44,816 nucleotides of DNA, taken from Treponema sp. (GTDB taxonomy: Bacteria > Spirochaetota > Spirochaetia > Treponematales > Treponemataceae). The position numbers were made by a program, and so were the translations under genes. Within the stretch, counting starts at the first letter, position 1, and each line of letters begins with the position of its first letter. A model generated the notes under the pieces. The model was not told where the DNA came from. It did not search any database and saw only the letters and a program-made list of their open reading frames with translations. Where the stretch lies: the NCBI GenBank assembly GCA_016292805.1, contig JAEDFM010000013.1:1-44816 (forward strand), written 5' to 3'. Of this stretch, positions 1-7,546 are shown piece by piece.

Positions 1-120
1 TCTTCGATTACAGGTTCTTCTTCGATAATAACTTCTTCAGCAGTTTCTTCGATTACAGGTTCTTCTTCGATAACAACATCTTCAGCTGTCTCTTCAATTA
101 CAGGTTCTTCTGAAACAATT
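1..120 (-). repeat. 45-bp tandem repeat encoding a 15-residue acidic unit
   Basis: The motif ATTACAGG recurs with a period of 45 bases (near 7, 52 and 97), with only a few substitutions between copies. On the minus strand each copy encodes a unit of the form EEPVIEETAEDVVIE. The array continues past the left edge, so copy number cannot be counted. Confidence 0.8.
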
Positions 121-2249
121 TCTTCAAATGAAGCTTCATCTTCAGTTACTGGTTCTTCAGCAGCTTCTGTTTCTTCAAGAATTGAATCAACTGTTATTAC
201 ATCATCATCTTCAACAGCTTCTTCTACTTCTTCTACTTCTTCTACTTCTTCTACTTCTTCTACTTCGTCTACTAAAGATTCAACAACAGGTTCTTCAGAG
301 GCAACCTCTGTGGAATCTGCAACCGAATCCATAAAGTCATTTGTGTCAGATTCAACAAGAATATCATCCGATTTTTCAATTGAGATTTCTGATGGTAAAT
401 CATCTTCTTCAGTAAAATCAGATTCTTCGATAGAAATATCATTCATATCTGGTTCCTGGAGATTTTCATCTTCATAATTGAAAGACAAAGTATCGTCATC
501 AGAAATATTAAGTTCGTCTGCTGATGATTCGGTATTTTCTGTTTCTTCTACAGCTAATGAATCTTCGATTTCTGGTTCAACTGTTTCTTCTTCAATATCT
601 ACAGAAGTTTCTTCCAGAATTGGTTCTGATTCTTCTGTAATTTCTGGTTCAACATTTTCTTCAACAACAGTTGTAGTTGTCATAATATTGCTTAATTCGT
701 CTGCAGAAAGGGCAATAGTGTCATCTGTATCATCAGAACCAAAGAATCCGCCTTCATCTTCAGTAACTGAATTCTCAAAAATATCATCAGTAGATTCTTC
801 TACAGGTGCAGATGCTATAGCATTTTCGTGCTCTTTAATTTCGGCAAGATTTACCTTCAACTGATTGATTTCATTTTTTAATCCAGAAAGATCTGCAACA
901 ATCTGTTCAAGGAGTGAATTGCTTACATTAGTTGTATTTGCAGCAGGTGCAGGTTCAACTTGTTCAATTACATCAGAATCATCAAGGTTTTCTACTTCTT
1001 CAATTTCCTCTGCTGATTCTGGAAGAATATTTACGACTGGTGCTGCAGATGTATTTTCATTTCCAACACTTAGGTCATAGTCTACAACTGTTTCTTTTAA
1101 TTTTGCTTCTTCAACATCCTGTGTAATAGGTGTTTCTTCTGCCGCTGAATCAATACCAAAGTCTGAAAGGTCAATTTCTTCAGTTTCAAAGCTTCCTGAA
1201 TCAGAAGAAGTAATGCTGTCCATACTTACTTCTTCTGTGGTAATTTCTTCTTTTACTTCTGTTTCATCATCGTTGTCGTCATCATCATCAAAAGAAACTT
1301 CTGCAGCAATATTATCTTCTGTTTCAACTGTATCTGCTGAATCATCAAAAGAAATGTCCATCTCTAAAGGAGGTTCGTCAGTAACAGCTTCTTCCTGCTG
1401 AACAGGAACATCAGGAGTAGTTTCAAATTCTCCAGAATCAATAAAGTCATCAAGGGAGATTTCTTCGTCGCCACCAAAAGAAACTTCTTCAGTCTGAGCC
1501 TTTGGTTCTTTACCTGGTTCAAATCCATTGTTTCCAGCTGCAACCGATTCATCAGAGAAGCCTTCGTCCATAAAATCATCAAGTGAGATTTCTTCATCTT
1601 CACCAAAAGTAAACTCTTCTTCTGTTGTTTCTTCTGCCGGTTCTTCAACAGAAATTTCTTCTGTTTCTGGAGTATCTTCAATATTAAAATCTTCTTCAGA
1701 AATTGCAGCGTCTTCTACAGTTTCTTCCAGGGCTGGAGTGTCTTCCGCTTCAAAAATATTGAAATCATCTGAGTTAAGGTCATCAATAGAATCAAGAGAA
1801 AGATCATCAGAAACAGGTTCTTCTGCTGTAATTCCTTCTTCAACAGGAGTTTCTTCTACAGATAAATCTGAAGCTTCTTCAAAGATTGAATCTTCACTGG
1901 TTTCTGGAACAGAATCATCTGCAACAAAAGTTGTATCAAGATCGATTTCTTCTGTAGTAATATCATTGTCATCAGTTATATTTGCAAGTTCGTCTGCTGA
2001 AAGGGTTGTGTCCAAGTCTAAAGCATCTTCAGTTTCAGAGGTATTATCGTCTTTAAACATATCTGAGAAATCAGAATCTGCAAATACATCATCACCGAAA
2101 TCAGGCAAATCTAAATCTGTATTAAAATCAAGATTTTCGTTATCAGCTTCTGCTGGTGCTGCGTCTTCTGTGTTTCCGTGTTTTACCCAAACGCCGTAGC
2201 TTTCCAGTTCGTTGTCGTTATTTTTCTTTTCTTTAGATTTACCAAACAT
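1..2249 (-). CDS. Large acidic repeat-rich protein, C-terminus beyond the window
   Basis: The minus strand is open from an ATG at 2249-2247 to the left edge (about 749 codons, no stop). The start has a GGGAG ribosome site about 7 bases upstream. The protein begins MFGKSKEKKNNDNELESYGV and then becomes extremely rich in Glu, Asp, Ser, Thr and Val, with hardly any basic residues. Internal repeats include two copies of EEISLDDF (near 1450 and 1570), two LSADEL(A/S)NI motifs (near 1990 and 690), a Val-Glu-Glu tract and a 15-residue repeat at the left edge. A short coiled-coil-like stretch (SLLEQIVADLSGLKNEINQL) lies near 850-930. No signal peptide or membrane segment is visible, so it is probably cytoplasmic and largely disordered. 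Function is unknown. The Ser-rich plus-strand reading frames here are shadows of Glu/Asp codons. Confidence 0.85.
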   Translation of the reverse strand, partial: MFGKSKEKKNNDNELESYGVWVKHGNTEDAAPAEADNENLDFNTDLDLPDFGDDVFADSDFSDMFKDDNTSETEDALDLDTTLSADELANITDDNDITTEEIDLDTTFVADDSVPETSEDSIFEEASDLSVEETPVEEGITAEEPVSDDLSLDSIDDLNSDDFNIFEAEDTPALEETVEDAAISEEDFNIEDTPETEEISVEEPAEETTEEEFTFGEDEEISLDDFMDEGFSDESVAAGNNGFEPGKEPKAQTEEVSFGGDEEISLDDFIDSGEFETTPDVPVQQEEAVTDEPPLEMDISFDDSADTVETEDNIAAEVSFDDDDDNDDETEVKEEITTEEVSMDSITSSDSGSFETEEIDLSDFGIDSAAEETPITQDVEEAKLKETVVDYDLSVGNENTSAAPVVNILPESAEEIEEVENLDDSDVIEQVEPAPAANTTNVSNSLLEQIVADLSGLKNEINQLKVNLAEIKEHENAIASAPVEESTDDIFENSVTEDEGGFFGSDDTDDTIALSADELSNIMTTTTVVEENVEPEITEESEPILEETSVDIEEETVEPEIEDSLAVEETENTESSADELNISDDDTLSFNYEDENLQEPDMNDISIEESDFTEEDDLPSEISIEKSDDILVESDTNDFMDSVADSTEVASEEPVVESLVDEVEEVEEVEEVEEVEEAVEDDDVITVDSILEETEAAEEPVTEDEASFEEIVSEEPVIEETAEDVVIEEEPVIEETAEEVIIEEEPVIE
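219..270 (-). repeat. 9-bp microsatellite (Val-Glu-Glu codons)
   Basis: The unit CTTCTTCTA recurs with a 9-base period; its CTA trinucleotide is at 224, 233, 242, 251, 260 and 269. It encodes about five consecutive Val-Glu-Glu triplets. The period is a multiple of three, so slippage would change protein length without shifting the frame. Confidence 0.85.
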
Positions 2250-2279
2250 ATTCCGTCTCCCTTGAGGATATTTATACAC

Positions 2280-2390
2280 CTTAATTATCGGTGGAATTGG
2301 TCAAAAAAAATATAAAAAATATATATATTTTCTTTAATTATATCATAGTTTTTTATTTCAGAAAATAGAATTTACATCCGATAAATTAAG
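2280..2390. promoter_or_regulatory. Divergent control region bounded by an inverted repeat
   Basis: The 147-base gap between the acidic-protein gene and the FtsB-like gene holds an inverted repeat. CTTAATTATCGG (2280-2291) is matched by CCGATAAATTAAG (2378-2390), complementary except for one extra A. The arms lie next to the two divergent genes, and the interior is almost pure A/T. Each arm carries CCGATAA pointing toward the adjacent gene, which resembles the core of a flagellar sigma-28 -10 box. I see no matching TAAA -35 at the right distance on either strand. It could be an operator pair, a looping element or chance. Confidence 0.35.
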
Positions 2391-2396
2391 CATATT

Positions 2397-2894
2397 ATGA
2401 ATCGTACAAAATATTTATTATCAGTTTTATCAGGCGTTTTAGCCTATGTTTTACTTTCACTTTCTGTTGGACAGAATAGTTTGCGTTGTTATAAAAACTT
2501 ACAGGAGCAGAAGCAGCTTATAAGCCTTCGTACTGTAGAAATTCAAAATATTAACAGTGAACTTACTCTTGAACATTCAGCTTTGCAGAATGATAAGGAT
2601 GTAATTGCTGCTTATGCAAGAAAGCTTGATTATGTTGGTGAAGGTGAACAGCTTGTTAAAATTAACGGTCTTAAACCGGCACAGAATACTTTGTACGATA
2701 TTGGAAAAGTTTTGAGATATACTGAAATCACATTTCTTTCTGAGAAAATCTGTAAAATTATTGGTTTGTTTTTTGCAGTTATGACTTTTGCAGTAATCTT
2801 GCTTTATGATTTAAGTAAGGGAAATATTAGAACTGGTAAAAAACAGAATGTAATGGTTGCAGGAATTCCAGTTTACGAAGTTAAACAGATTTAA
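2397..2894 (+). CDS. FtsB/DivIC-like septum formation initiator with an extra C-terminal membrane segment
   Basis: The 165-residue protein has an N-terminal membrane segment (about 7-25) and then a heptad-like coiled coil (about 33-65, LQEQKQLISLRTVEIQNINS). A conserved-looking ARKLDYVGEGEQLVKI segment follows, resembling the family motif in which Ala-Arg and a Gly-Glu pair precede a short strand. FtsB/DivIC proteins bridge the divisome through this arrangement. Unlike the usual short form of about 100 residues, this one has a second hydrophobic segment near 121-140 and a basic tail. The ATG is not preceded by a clear ribosome site. It converges with the next gene, leaving only two bases between stops. 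The family call is moderately sure; the division role is inferred. Confidence 0.65.
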   Translation: MNRTKYLLSVLSGVLAYVLLSLSVGQNSLRCYKNLQEQKQLISLRTVEIQNINSELTLEHSALQNDKDVIAAYARKLDYVGEGEQLVKINGLKPAQNTLYDIGKVLRYTEITFLSEKICKIIGLFFAVMTFAVILLYDLSKGNIRTGKKQNVMVAGIPVYEVKQI

Positions 2895-2896
2895 CT

Positions 2897-3754
2897 TTAA
2901 TTTATACGATTCCAGGTAACCTGAATATCCTGGTAATCGTAAGTGTCTGCTGTAGAAACTAGAGTTGTTTTAAATCCACTTAAAGTATTAGAATCCACAA
3001 TTGAGAATTTCCAGATAATAGGATCTGCAGATAATGCTGCATTTAAGGCAAGGTTTCTTGGAAGGTTAGGGAAGAATGAGGCATTTGATCTTCCTTTCTG
3101 TGTCACTACAACCTGTTTTCTGCTATTAATTTCAACTGAAATATTCATAGAAGCGCCATTGTTGAAAATAACAAAGCCTCGACCTCCTCTAAGTATAACA
3201 ACCTTATCAATATAATTTTCACCAGTCCAGGTACCGGAAAGAGTTTCTGTATTTAAACTGTCTCCCTTTCCTGCTGTAGTTTTTGTACCTTCTGCAATTG
3301 AAGAATTATGGTTACTTTCAATAAGACTTTTAATGGAGCTTTGTAAAGTTGATTTTGGTTCCATAAGTATCTTATAGAAGGAATCATAAATTTTAGTAGA
3401 AGTCTGTTCATTGTTGTTTGCTTTATCTATTACATGCAGAATAACAGACCATTTGTCAGTATTGTTATCTTTGACTATTTCAGTATAAAAAGAAAGCCTG
3501 GAATCTGAAAGAGAGGAGATTTCTGGGATTTTTGATAAAGCGTTATCAATTCGTTTATCAGTTGTTGAAAAATTATCTATTTCAGAAAGCTGTGTGTAAT
3601 AAAGGTCACTTGTCATTTTGGACATATTGGAATCAATTTCTGTAGAAACAATTCCATAGTAGTCGATATCATAATTTTGACCAAATAAAGGTAATAAGGC
3701 TAAAAGTATAATGAGAAAAAATGAAATGTTTGATTTTTTGAAAATCCTATTCAC
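2897..3754 (-). CDS. Exported protein of unknown function
   Basis: The 285-residue protein starts with a basic N-terminus and a hydrophobic stretch ending PLFGQ, a likely signal peptide cut near residue 26. The mature part has a first domain of mixed helix and strand (to about residue 140), a Ser/Thr linker (SSIAEGTKTTAGKGDSLNT) and a C-terminal section beginning LSGTWTGENYIDKVVILRGG, which resembles a small beta-rich lipocalin-like or secreted fold. The start is a GTG whose G is also the last base of the smpB TAG stop, so the two genes are almost certainly co-transcribed and translationally coupled; AGAGG precedes the start. I do not recognise the family. Confidence 0.75.
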   Translation of the reverse strand: MNRIFKKSNISFFLIILLALLPLFGQNYDIDYYGIVSTEIDSNMSKMTSDLYYTQLSEIDNFSTTDKRIDNALSKIPEISSLSDSRLSFYTEIVKDNNTDKWSVILHVIDKANNNEQTSTKIYDSFYKILMEPKSTLQSSIKSLIESNHNSSIAEGTKTTAGKGDSLNTETLSGTWTGENYIDKVVILRGGRGFVIFNNGASMNISVEINSRKQVVVTQKGRSNASFFPNLPRNLALNAALSADPIIWKFSIVDSNTLSGFKTTLVSTADTYDYQDIQVTWNRIN

Positions 3755-4218
3755 TAACCTCTTAATCCTTTTGAAAACTCTCTTTCAATATCGCGTTTAA
3801 CATCACGGTCTTTTATGGAAGCCCGCTTATCAAACATCTTTTTACCTTTACAAACTCCGAGAGTAACTTTTACTCTTCCATTCTTAAGATAAAAATCAAC
3901 AGGAATTAAAGTGTATCCTTTTGTATCAACCTTTCTTATAAGTCGTTTAATCTCTTCCTTGTGCAGCAACAGCTTCTTAGGACGATCTGGATCATGATTA
4001 AATATAGAAGAAAATGAATATTCTGCAATGTGACAATTCTTCATCCAAACTTCACCGTTAATAATTTCAGCGAATCCATCTGGAAAAGAAACACTTCCGT
4101 TTTTTACAGACTTTACTTCTGTACCCTGAAGTTCAACACCACATTCATAAGTATCTTCAATAAAATAATCAAAGCGGACTTTTCTGTTTTCCGCTATCAC
4201 TTTTCTTCCTTCTGACAT
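3754..4218 (-). CDS. smpB: SsrA-binding protein SmpB
   Basis: SmpB binds tmRNA and delivers it to stalled ribosomes for trans-translation. The 154-residue product matches the family in length and shows its signatures: ENRKVRFDYFIEDTYECGVE, LQGTEVKSVKNGSVSF, the conserved KNCHIAEYSF segment, an HDPDRPKKLLLHKEEI block and the basic C-terminal tail GKKMFDKRASIKDRDVKRDI that inserts into the ribosome. It is the first gene of a two-gene minus-strand unit; its TAG overlaps the downstream GTG by one base. No Shine-Dalgarno sequence precedes the ATG, but a promoter sits immediately upstream (see 4227-4255). No tmRNA gene is visible in this window. Confidence 0.97.
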   Translation of the reverse strand: MSEGRKVIAENRKVRFDYFIEDTYECGVELQGTEVKSVKNGSVSFPDGFAEIINGEVWMKNCHIAEYSFSSIFNHDPDRPKKLLLHKEEIKRLIRKVDTKGYTLIPVDFYLKNGRVKVTLGVCKGKKMFDKRASIKDRDVKRDIEREFSKGLRG

Positions 4219-4226
4219 ATCTAAAT

Positions 4227-4255
4227 ATTATAAAATATAGCTCTAAGGCTTTCAA
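4227..4255 (-). promoter_or_regulatory. Sigma-70-type promoter of smpB, giving a nearly leaderless mRNA
   Basis: On the minus strand TTGAAA (complement of 4250-4255), a 17-base spacer and TATAAT (complement of 4227-4232) make a near-consensus promoter. Transcription would start about 7 bases past the -10 box, near 4220, only one or two bases before the ATG at 4218. This agrees with the absence of a ribosome-binding site. Confidence 0.6.
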
Positions 4256-4315
4256 GATTAATAACTGATTGTAAGTTAGCCAAAATTATGTTACTTTTAA
4301 ATTACGAGGTTAATC

Positions 4316-5014
4316 GTGAGTTTAAAAGTTACTGACTATTCCTATACATTAAAAAAACATCATCAAAAAACAGTTACAAAAGTAGTTCTTACAATTTTGT
4401 TATATTTTGTAATTGTAAATTTTATTCTCTCTTTTTTAATTTTTCCTGTAAGACAGGTTTCTGATTCTATGCAGCCTGGAGTAGCTTCAAATTCAGTTAT
4501 TTTATGTTCAAATATTATTTCTACACCTCAGCGGGGTGATGTCATTCTTTTGAATTCAAAATATGATGAAGACAAAAAGTTTTTTTCAAAGGTTTTTAAA
4601 CTGCTTTGTTCTTTCTTTACAGGGCAGCAGATTGTTCCAGGAGAAAATTCAGAATTGCCTTGTACAAAAAATCAATTACGAAGAATTGTAGGTTTACCTG
4701 GTGATACCATTTATATGCGTGATTATGTACTTTATGTGTGTCCTTCAAATGAAAAACATTTTCTTACAGAATTTGAAGTTGCACAAAAAAAATATTCAAT
4801 TTCCTTTTATGCACCACCTTCTGAATGGGATACTTCTTTAGGTGTTGCAGGTAACTTTGAAAAAATAACATTAAAAGCAGATCAGTATTTTGTATTGGGT
4901 GATAACAGAAAATCCTGTGAAGACTCAAGATTGTGGGGTGCTGTAACTTCTGCAGATTTTAAAGCTAAGGCTTTAATGTGTTATTTTCCGTTTAATGTAT
5001 TCAAATTATATTAA
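4316..5014 (+). CDS. lepB: Signal peptidase I, with Arg where the general base Lys is expected
   Basis: This membrane serine protease removes signal peptides from exported proteins. The 232-residue product has a membrane segment at about 22-43, then the nucleophile box SDSMQPGV with Ser51 followed by Met52. The base region reads LRRIVGLPGD at 121-130. In most family members the residue before the conserved Arg is the catalytic Lys (KRVIGLPGD); here it is Arg122. The C-terminal box GDNRKSCEDSRLWGAV (195-210) is intact. The catalytic domain has an insert (FKLLCSFFTGQQIVPG, about 94-109). The start is GTG with GAGG upstream. It sits two bases before hemW. The fold call is firm; activity is less certain because of Arg122. 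Confidence 0.88.
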   Translation: MSLKVTDYSYTLKKHHQKTVTKVVLTILLYFVIVNFILSFLIFPVRQVSDSMQPGVASNSVILCSNIISTPQRGDVILLNSKYDEDKKFFSKVFKLLCSFFTGQQIVPGENSELPCTKNQLRRIVGLPGDTIYMRDYVLYVCPSNEKHFLTEFEVAQKKYSISFYAPPSEWDTSLGVAGNFEKITLKADQYFVLGDNRKSCEDSRLWGAVTSADFKAKALMCYFPFNVFKLY

Positions 5015-5016
5015 AA

Positions 5017-6189
5017 GTGAATAGACCTGAATCTTTATATATTCACATTCCTTTTTGTATTTCAAAGTGCTCATATTGTGATTTTTTCAGCGTTCCCTGT
5101 GGGAAAACTATGGTTCCTGATGAATATGTTCAGGCGCTATGTAAAGAAATTATTTTTAGACTGAAACAATATAACGTTCATACATTAAAGACTATTTATA
5201 TTGGTGGTGGAACTCCAAGTCTTTTATCAAAAAATCAACTAAATGAAATTGTTACTGGTATAAAAGCTGCAGCAGCTTTGTCTGATGGATATGAATTTAC
5301 AATTGAAGTAAATCCAGATGATATTACAGAAGAATTGCTTGATGATTTTGAATCAATTGGTGTAACAAGAATTTCCTGCGGTATTCAATCTATGAATAAA
5401 GCTTCCTTAAACTATGTCGGTCGTCGTGCTTCCTATGAACAGAATATAAATGCCTTGCAATTGATGAAGAATAAATGGAAGGGGCAATTATCTGTGGATG
5501 TTATTTGTGGATTACCAGAAGAAACCGAAAGCTCTTTTATTTTGGGATTACAGAAATTATTGGAATTTTCTCCAGATCATATTTCAATGTATTCTCTTAC
5601 TGTTGAAGATGAAACTCCTTTAGGAAAACAGGTTTCTAAAGGTGCTTTAGAAATTGATTATGATTTTCAGGATGATTTGTGGCTCAAGGGAAGGGAGTTT
5701 TTAAGAAAAAATAACTATTCACATTATGAAGTTTCCAATTTTTCAAAAAATGGTATGGAGTGTAAACATAATTTAGCTTACTGGAAACATAAGAGTTACA
5801 TTGGTGTTGGAAGTGGCGGTTGTGGTACTGTTTACGATGATTCTGGCTGCGGATATAGATGGACAAATAAAGCTGATATAAATGGTTATATTAATTGCTG
5901 GAAAAATGATAATTTCCTAAATGATGATTTTATTGAAGCGGAAGAAATTGAAAAAGATGTGTCACTGTTCGAGTTTTTTATGATGGGGTTCCGCAAACTT
6001 TCTGGTATTACAGATTATGAATATTATGATGTGTTTAAGGAAAAATTGCCTGAGGATAAAATCCATATTTTTAATAAATGGAAAAAACAAAACCTTCTGG
6101 ATATTACACCAGAAGGTTCAACTATAAGATATAAATTAAATGATGATGGTATTCTGCTTTTGAATAGATTTCTGGAAGAGCTCCTTTAG
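5017..6189 (+). CDS. hemW: HemW-type radical SAM protein (heme chaperone, HemN-like)
   Basis: The 390-residue product starts with SLYIHIPFC and the Cys-x3-Cys-x2-Cys iron-sulfur motif CISKCSYC (about 14-21). The radical SAM GGGTPSLL block follows near residue 63, then EVNPDD, GIQSMN and DVICGLPEET segments, and a C-terminal HemN-type domain (VSLFEFFMMGFRKLSGI). Length and the CDFFS sequence after the cluster favour HemW over true oxygen-independent coproporphyrinogen oxidase HemN; HemW is thought to carry heme to target proteins. The start is GTG two bases after the lepB stop, so the genes are probably co-transcribed. The 3' end overlaps the convergent kinase gene by four bases and contains a hairpin that looks like that operon's terminator. 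Confidence 0.92.
   Translation: MNRPESLYIHIPFCISKCSYCDFFSVPCGKTMVPDEYVQALCKEIIFRLKQYNVHTLKTIYIGGGTPSLLSKNQLNEIVTGIKAAAALSDGYEFTIEVNPDDITEELLDDFESIGVTRISCGIQSMNKASLNYVGRRASYEQNINALQLMKNKWKGQLSVDVICGLPEETESSFILGLQKLLEFSPDHISMYSLTVEDETPLGKQVSKGALEIDYDFQDDLWLKGREFLRKNNYSHYEVSNFSKNGMECKHNLAYWKHKSYIGVGSGGCGTVYDDSGCGYRWTNKADINGYINCWKNDNFLNDDFIEAEEIEKDVSLFEFFMMGFRKLSGITDYEYYDVFKEKLPEDKIHIFNKWKKQNLLDITPEGSTIRYKLNDDGILLLNRFLEELL
6081..6118 (-). terminator. Rho-independent terminator of the kinase operon, inside hemW
   Basis: AACCTTCTGG (6091-6100) and CCAGAAGGTT (6109-6118) are perfect 10-base inverted arms with an 8-base loop. Read on the minus strand, the hairpin is followed directly by TTGTTTTTTC (6090-6081), a good U-tract. 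It lies about 70 bases past the kinase stop codon and within the hemW coding sequence (residues around NLLDITPEGS). On the plus strand no U-tract follows. Confidence 0.75.
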
Positions 6190-7541
6190 GCAGTTACAGG
6201 AATTGTAATTATAAAACAGCTTCCTTTATCTTTTTCAGACTGAACCTCAATTTTCCACCCATGAACATCAACAATGTTTTTTACTACAGAAAGACCTATT
6301 CCCATTCCTTCTTCCCGTCGAGAGTTTGTGCCTCTGTAAAAAAGATCAAAAATATTCTTTAAATCTTCTTTAGCAATTCCAATTCCGGTATCTGCAACTT
6401 TTACAACGATATTAGAACCTTCCTTGTAAGATGTAATTGTAATTGTGTCGTTTTCTTTTGAGTAACGGATTGCATTGCTATAAAGGTTCTCGAAAAGTCT
6501 TGCTACAAGCTGTTCGTCTAATGGAACTTTATAATCCTGGTCTAGATTGAAATCAATAACAATATTGCGTTTGTAGATGCCGCCTGTAATAACTGCACCT
6601 TTACTGAAATTTTCAATGATTTTTGTGATTGAAGAAACTACAAGCTTTTCTTTAATTTCGCTTGATTCCATTTTTGTATAGCTGATTAAAGTATTTATCA
6701 TGTTTTCAAGCTTAGTGGCTTTGTCTTCCATCATATTCATTGTTTCTAAAATTTCATCAGGCTCTGAAATCAAACCGTCTTGAATGGCCTCTATATATCC
6801 TTTAATTACTGCAACAGGTGTTCTAAGGTCATGGCTTATACCCATAATGAATTTGTTTTTTCTGTTTTGCGCTTCCACTAAAGATTTGCGCATTATTTCA
6901 AGGTTGTTTAAAGTTGAAATAATTTCGTTCTGTTTGTTATTTGTAATAATTTCAGTTTCAAGTTTTCCTTCTGCAAGAGCTGAAGTTTTTTCTTCAACAA
7001 GATCAATTGAGTGGAAAATATTTTTTGAAAGGAAAATGACAATTAAAAAACAGATTAAAACAATAAAAATGAGAAATATAAGTAATGGACTTATAAATCC
7101 CTGAAGTTTATTTTTTTTAACTTCATGATCTCTAGAAACCCGGGTAAAAAGAACTGTGTGGTAATTTCTGAAATTAGGTGTTGTAAACTGATAAAAATAT
7201 TTATCAGAAGTTTCGTTCATAAGTTTCCACATTTCAATGTTTGAAAAATATGTTCCCATTTCAATTTCGGGAATAGTGGAGTATAGAACAATCCGTTCTT
7301 CATCAATTAGTGTTGCCTGAACATTTGGCGGAAGCAGGTGCATGGTTTCTCTAAGTTCCTGCCATTCCTCCTGACCAAATTTTGAAGTCTGTCTTTCAAT
7401 TTCTCTGATTTCTTTTGCGCCACTTAAAAGCATTCGTTCCGGATTGCGAATAAAGTGTAAAAAACAAATAAACAGAGTACACAATACCGGAATAGCTATG
7501 ATTGTGCCTGAAAGAATAGTTATCTGACTTTTAATTTTCAT
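6186..7541 (-). CDS. Membrane sensor histidine kinase (HAMP, HisKA, HATPase)
   Basis: The 451-residue kinase has a membrane helix at about 9-30, an extracytoplasmic sensor domain (about 31-148), a second helix (about 149-172) and a HAMP linker. The HisKA box GISHDLRTPVAVIKGYIE has the phosphoacceptor His237. The ATP-binding domain shows an N-box (LFENLYSNAIRYSK), a G1 box (VADTGIGIAKEDL) and a G2 box (REEGMGIGLSVVKNIV). All catalytic motifs are present. It lies 5 bases downstream of the response regulator gene and is presumably its partner. The stimulus is unknown, and nothing ties it specifically to the motility genes beyond proximity. The end overlaps hemW by four bases. Confidence 0.93.
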   Translation of the reverse strand: MKIKSQITILSGTIIAIPVLCTLFICFLHFIRNPERMLLSGAKEIREIERQTSKFGQEEWQELRETMHLLPPNVQATLIDEERIVLYSTIPEIEMGTYFSNIEMWKLMNETSDKYFYQFTTPNFRNYHTVLFTRVSRDHEVKKNKLQGFISPLLIFLIFIVLICFLIVIFLSKNIFHSIDLVEEKTSALAEGKLETEIITNNKQNEIISTLNNLEIMRKSLVEAQNRKNKFIMGISHDLRTPVAVIKGYIEAIQDGLISEPDEILETMNMMEDKATKLENMINTLISYTKMESSEIKEKLVVSSITKIIENFSKGAVITGGIYKRNIVIDFNLDQDYKVPLDEQLVARLFENLYSNAIRYSKENDTITITSYKEGSNIVVKVADTGIGIAKEDLKNIFDLFYRGTNSRREEGMGIGLSVVKNIVDVHGWKIEVQSEKDKGSCFIITIPVTA

Positions 7542-7546
7542 AGTAA

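Noticed and set aside
128..2199. Several long plus-strand reading frames rich in Ser, Leu or Val
   Set aside because: They mirror the Glu/Asp codons of the continuous minus-strand gene, are low-complexity, and have no ribosome sites or family resemblance.
2906..2940. Hairpin ACGAT-CCAGG / CCTGG-ATCGT between the converging FtsB-like gene and the secreted-protein gene
   Set aside because: It lies in the 3' coding end of the minus-strand gene, is interrupted by bulges and has no U-tract on either side, so a terminator call is not supported.
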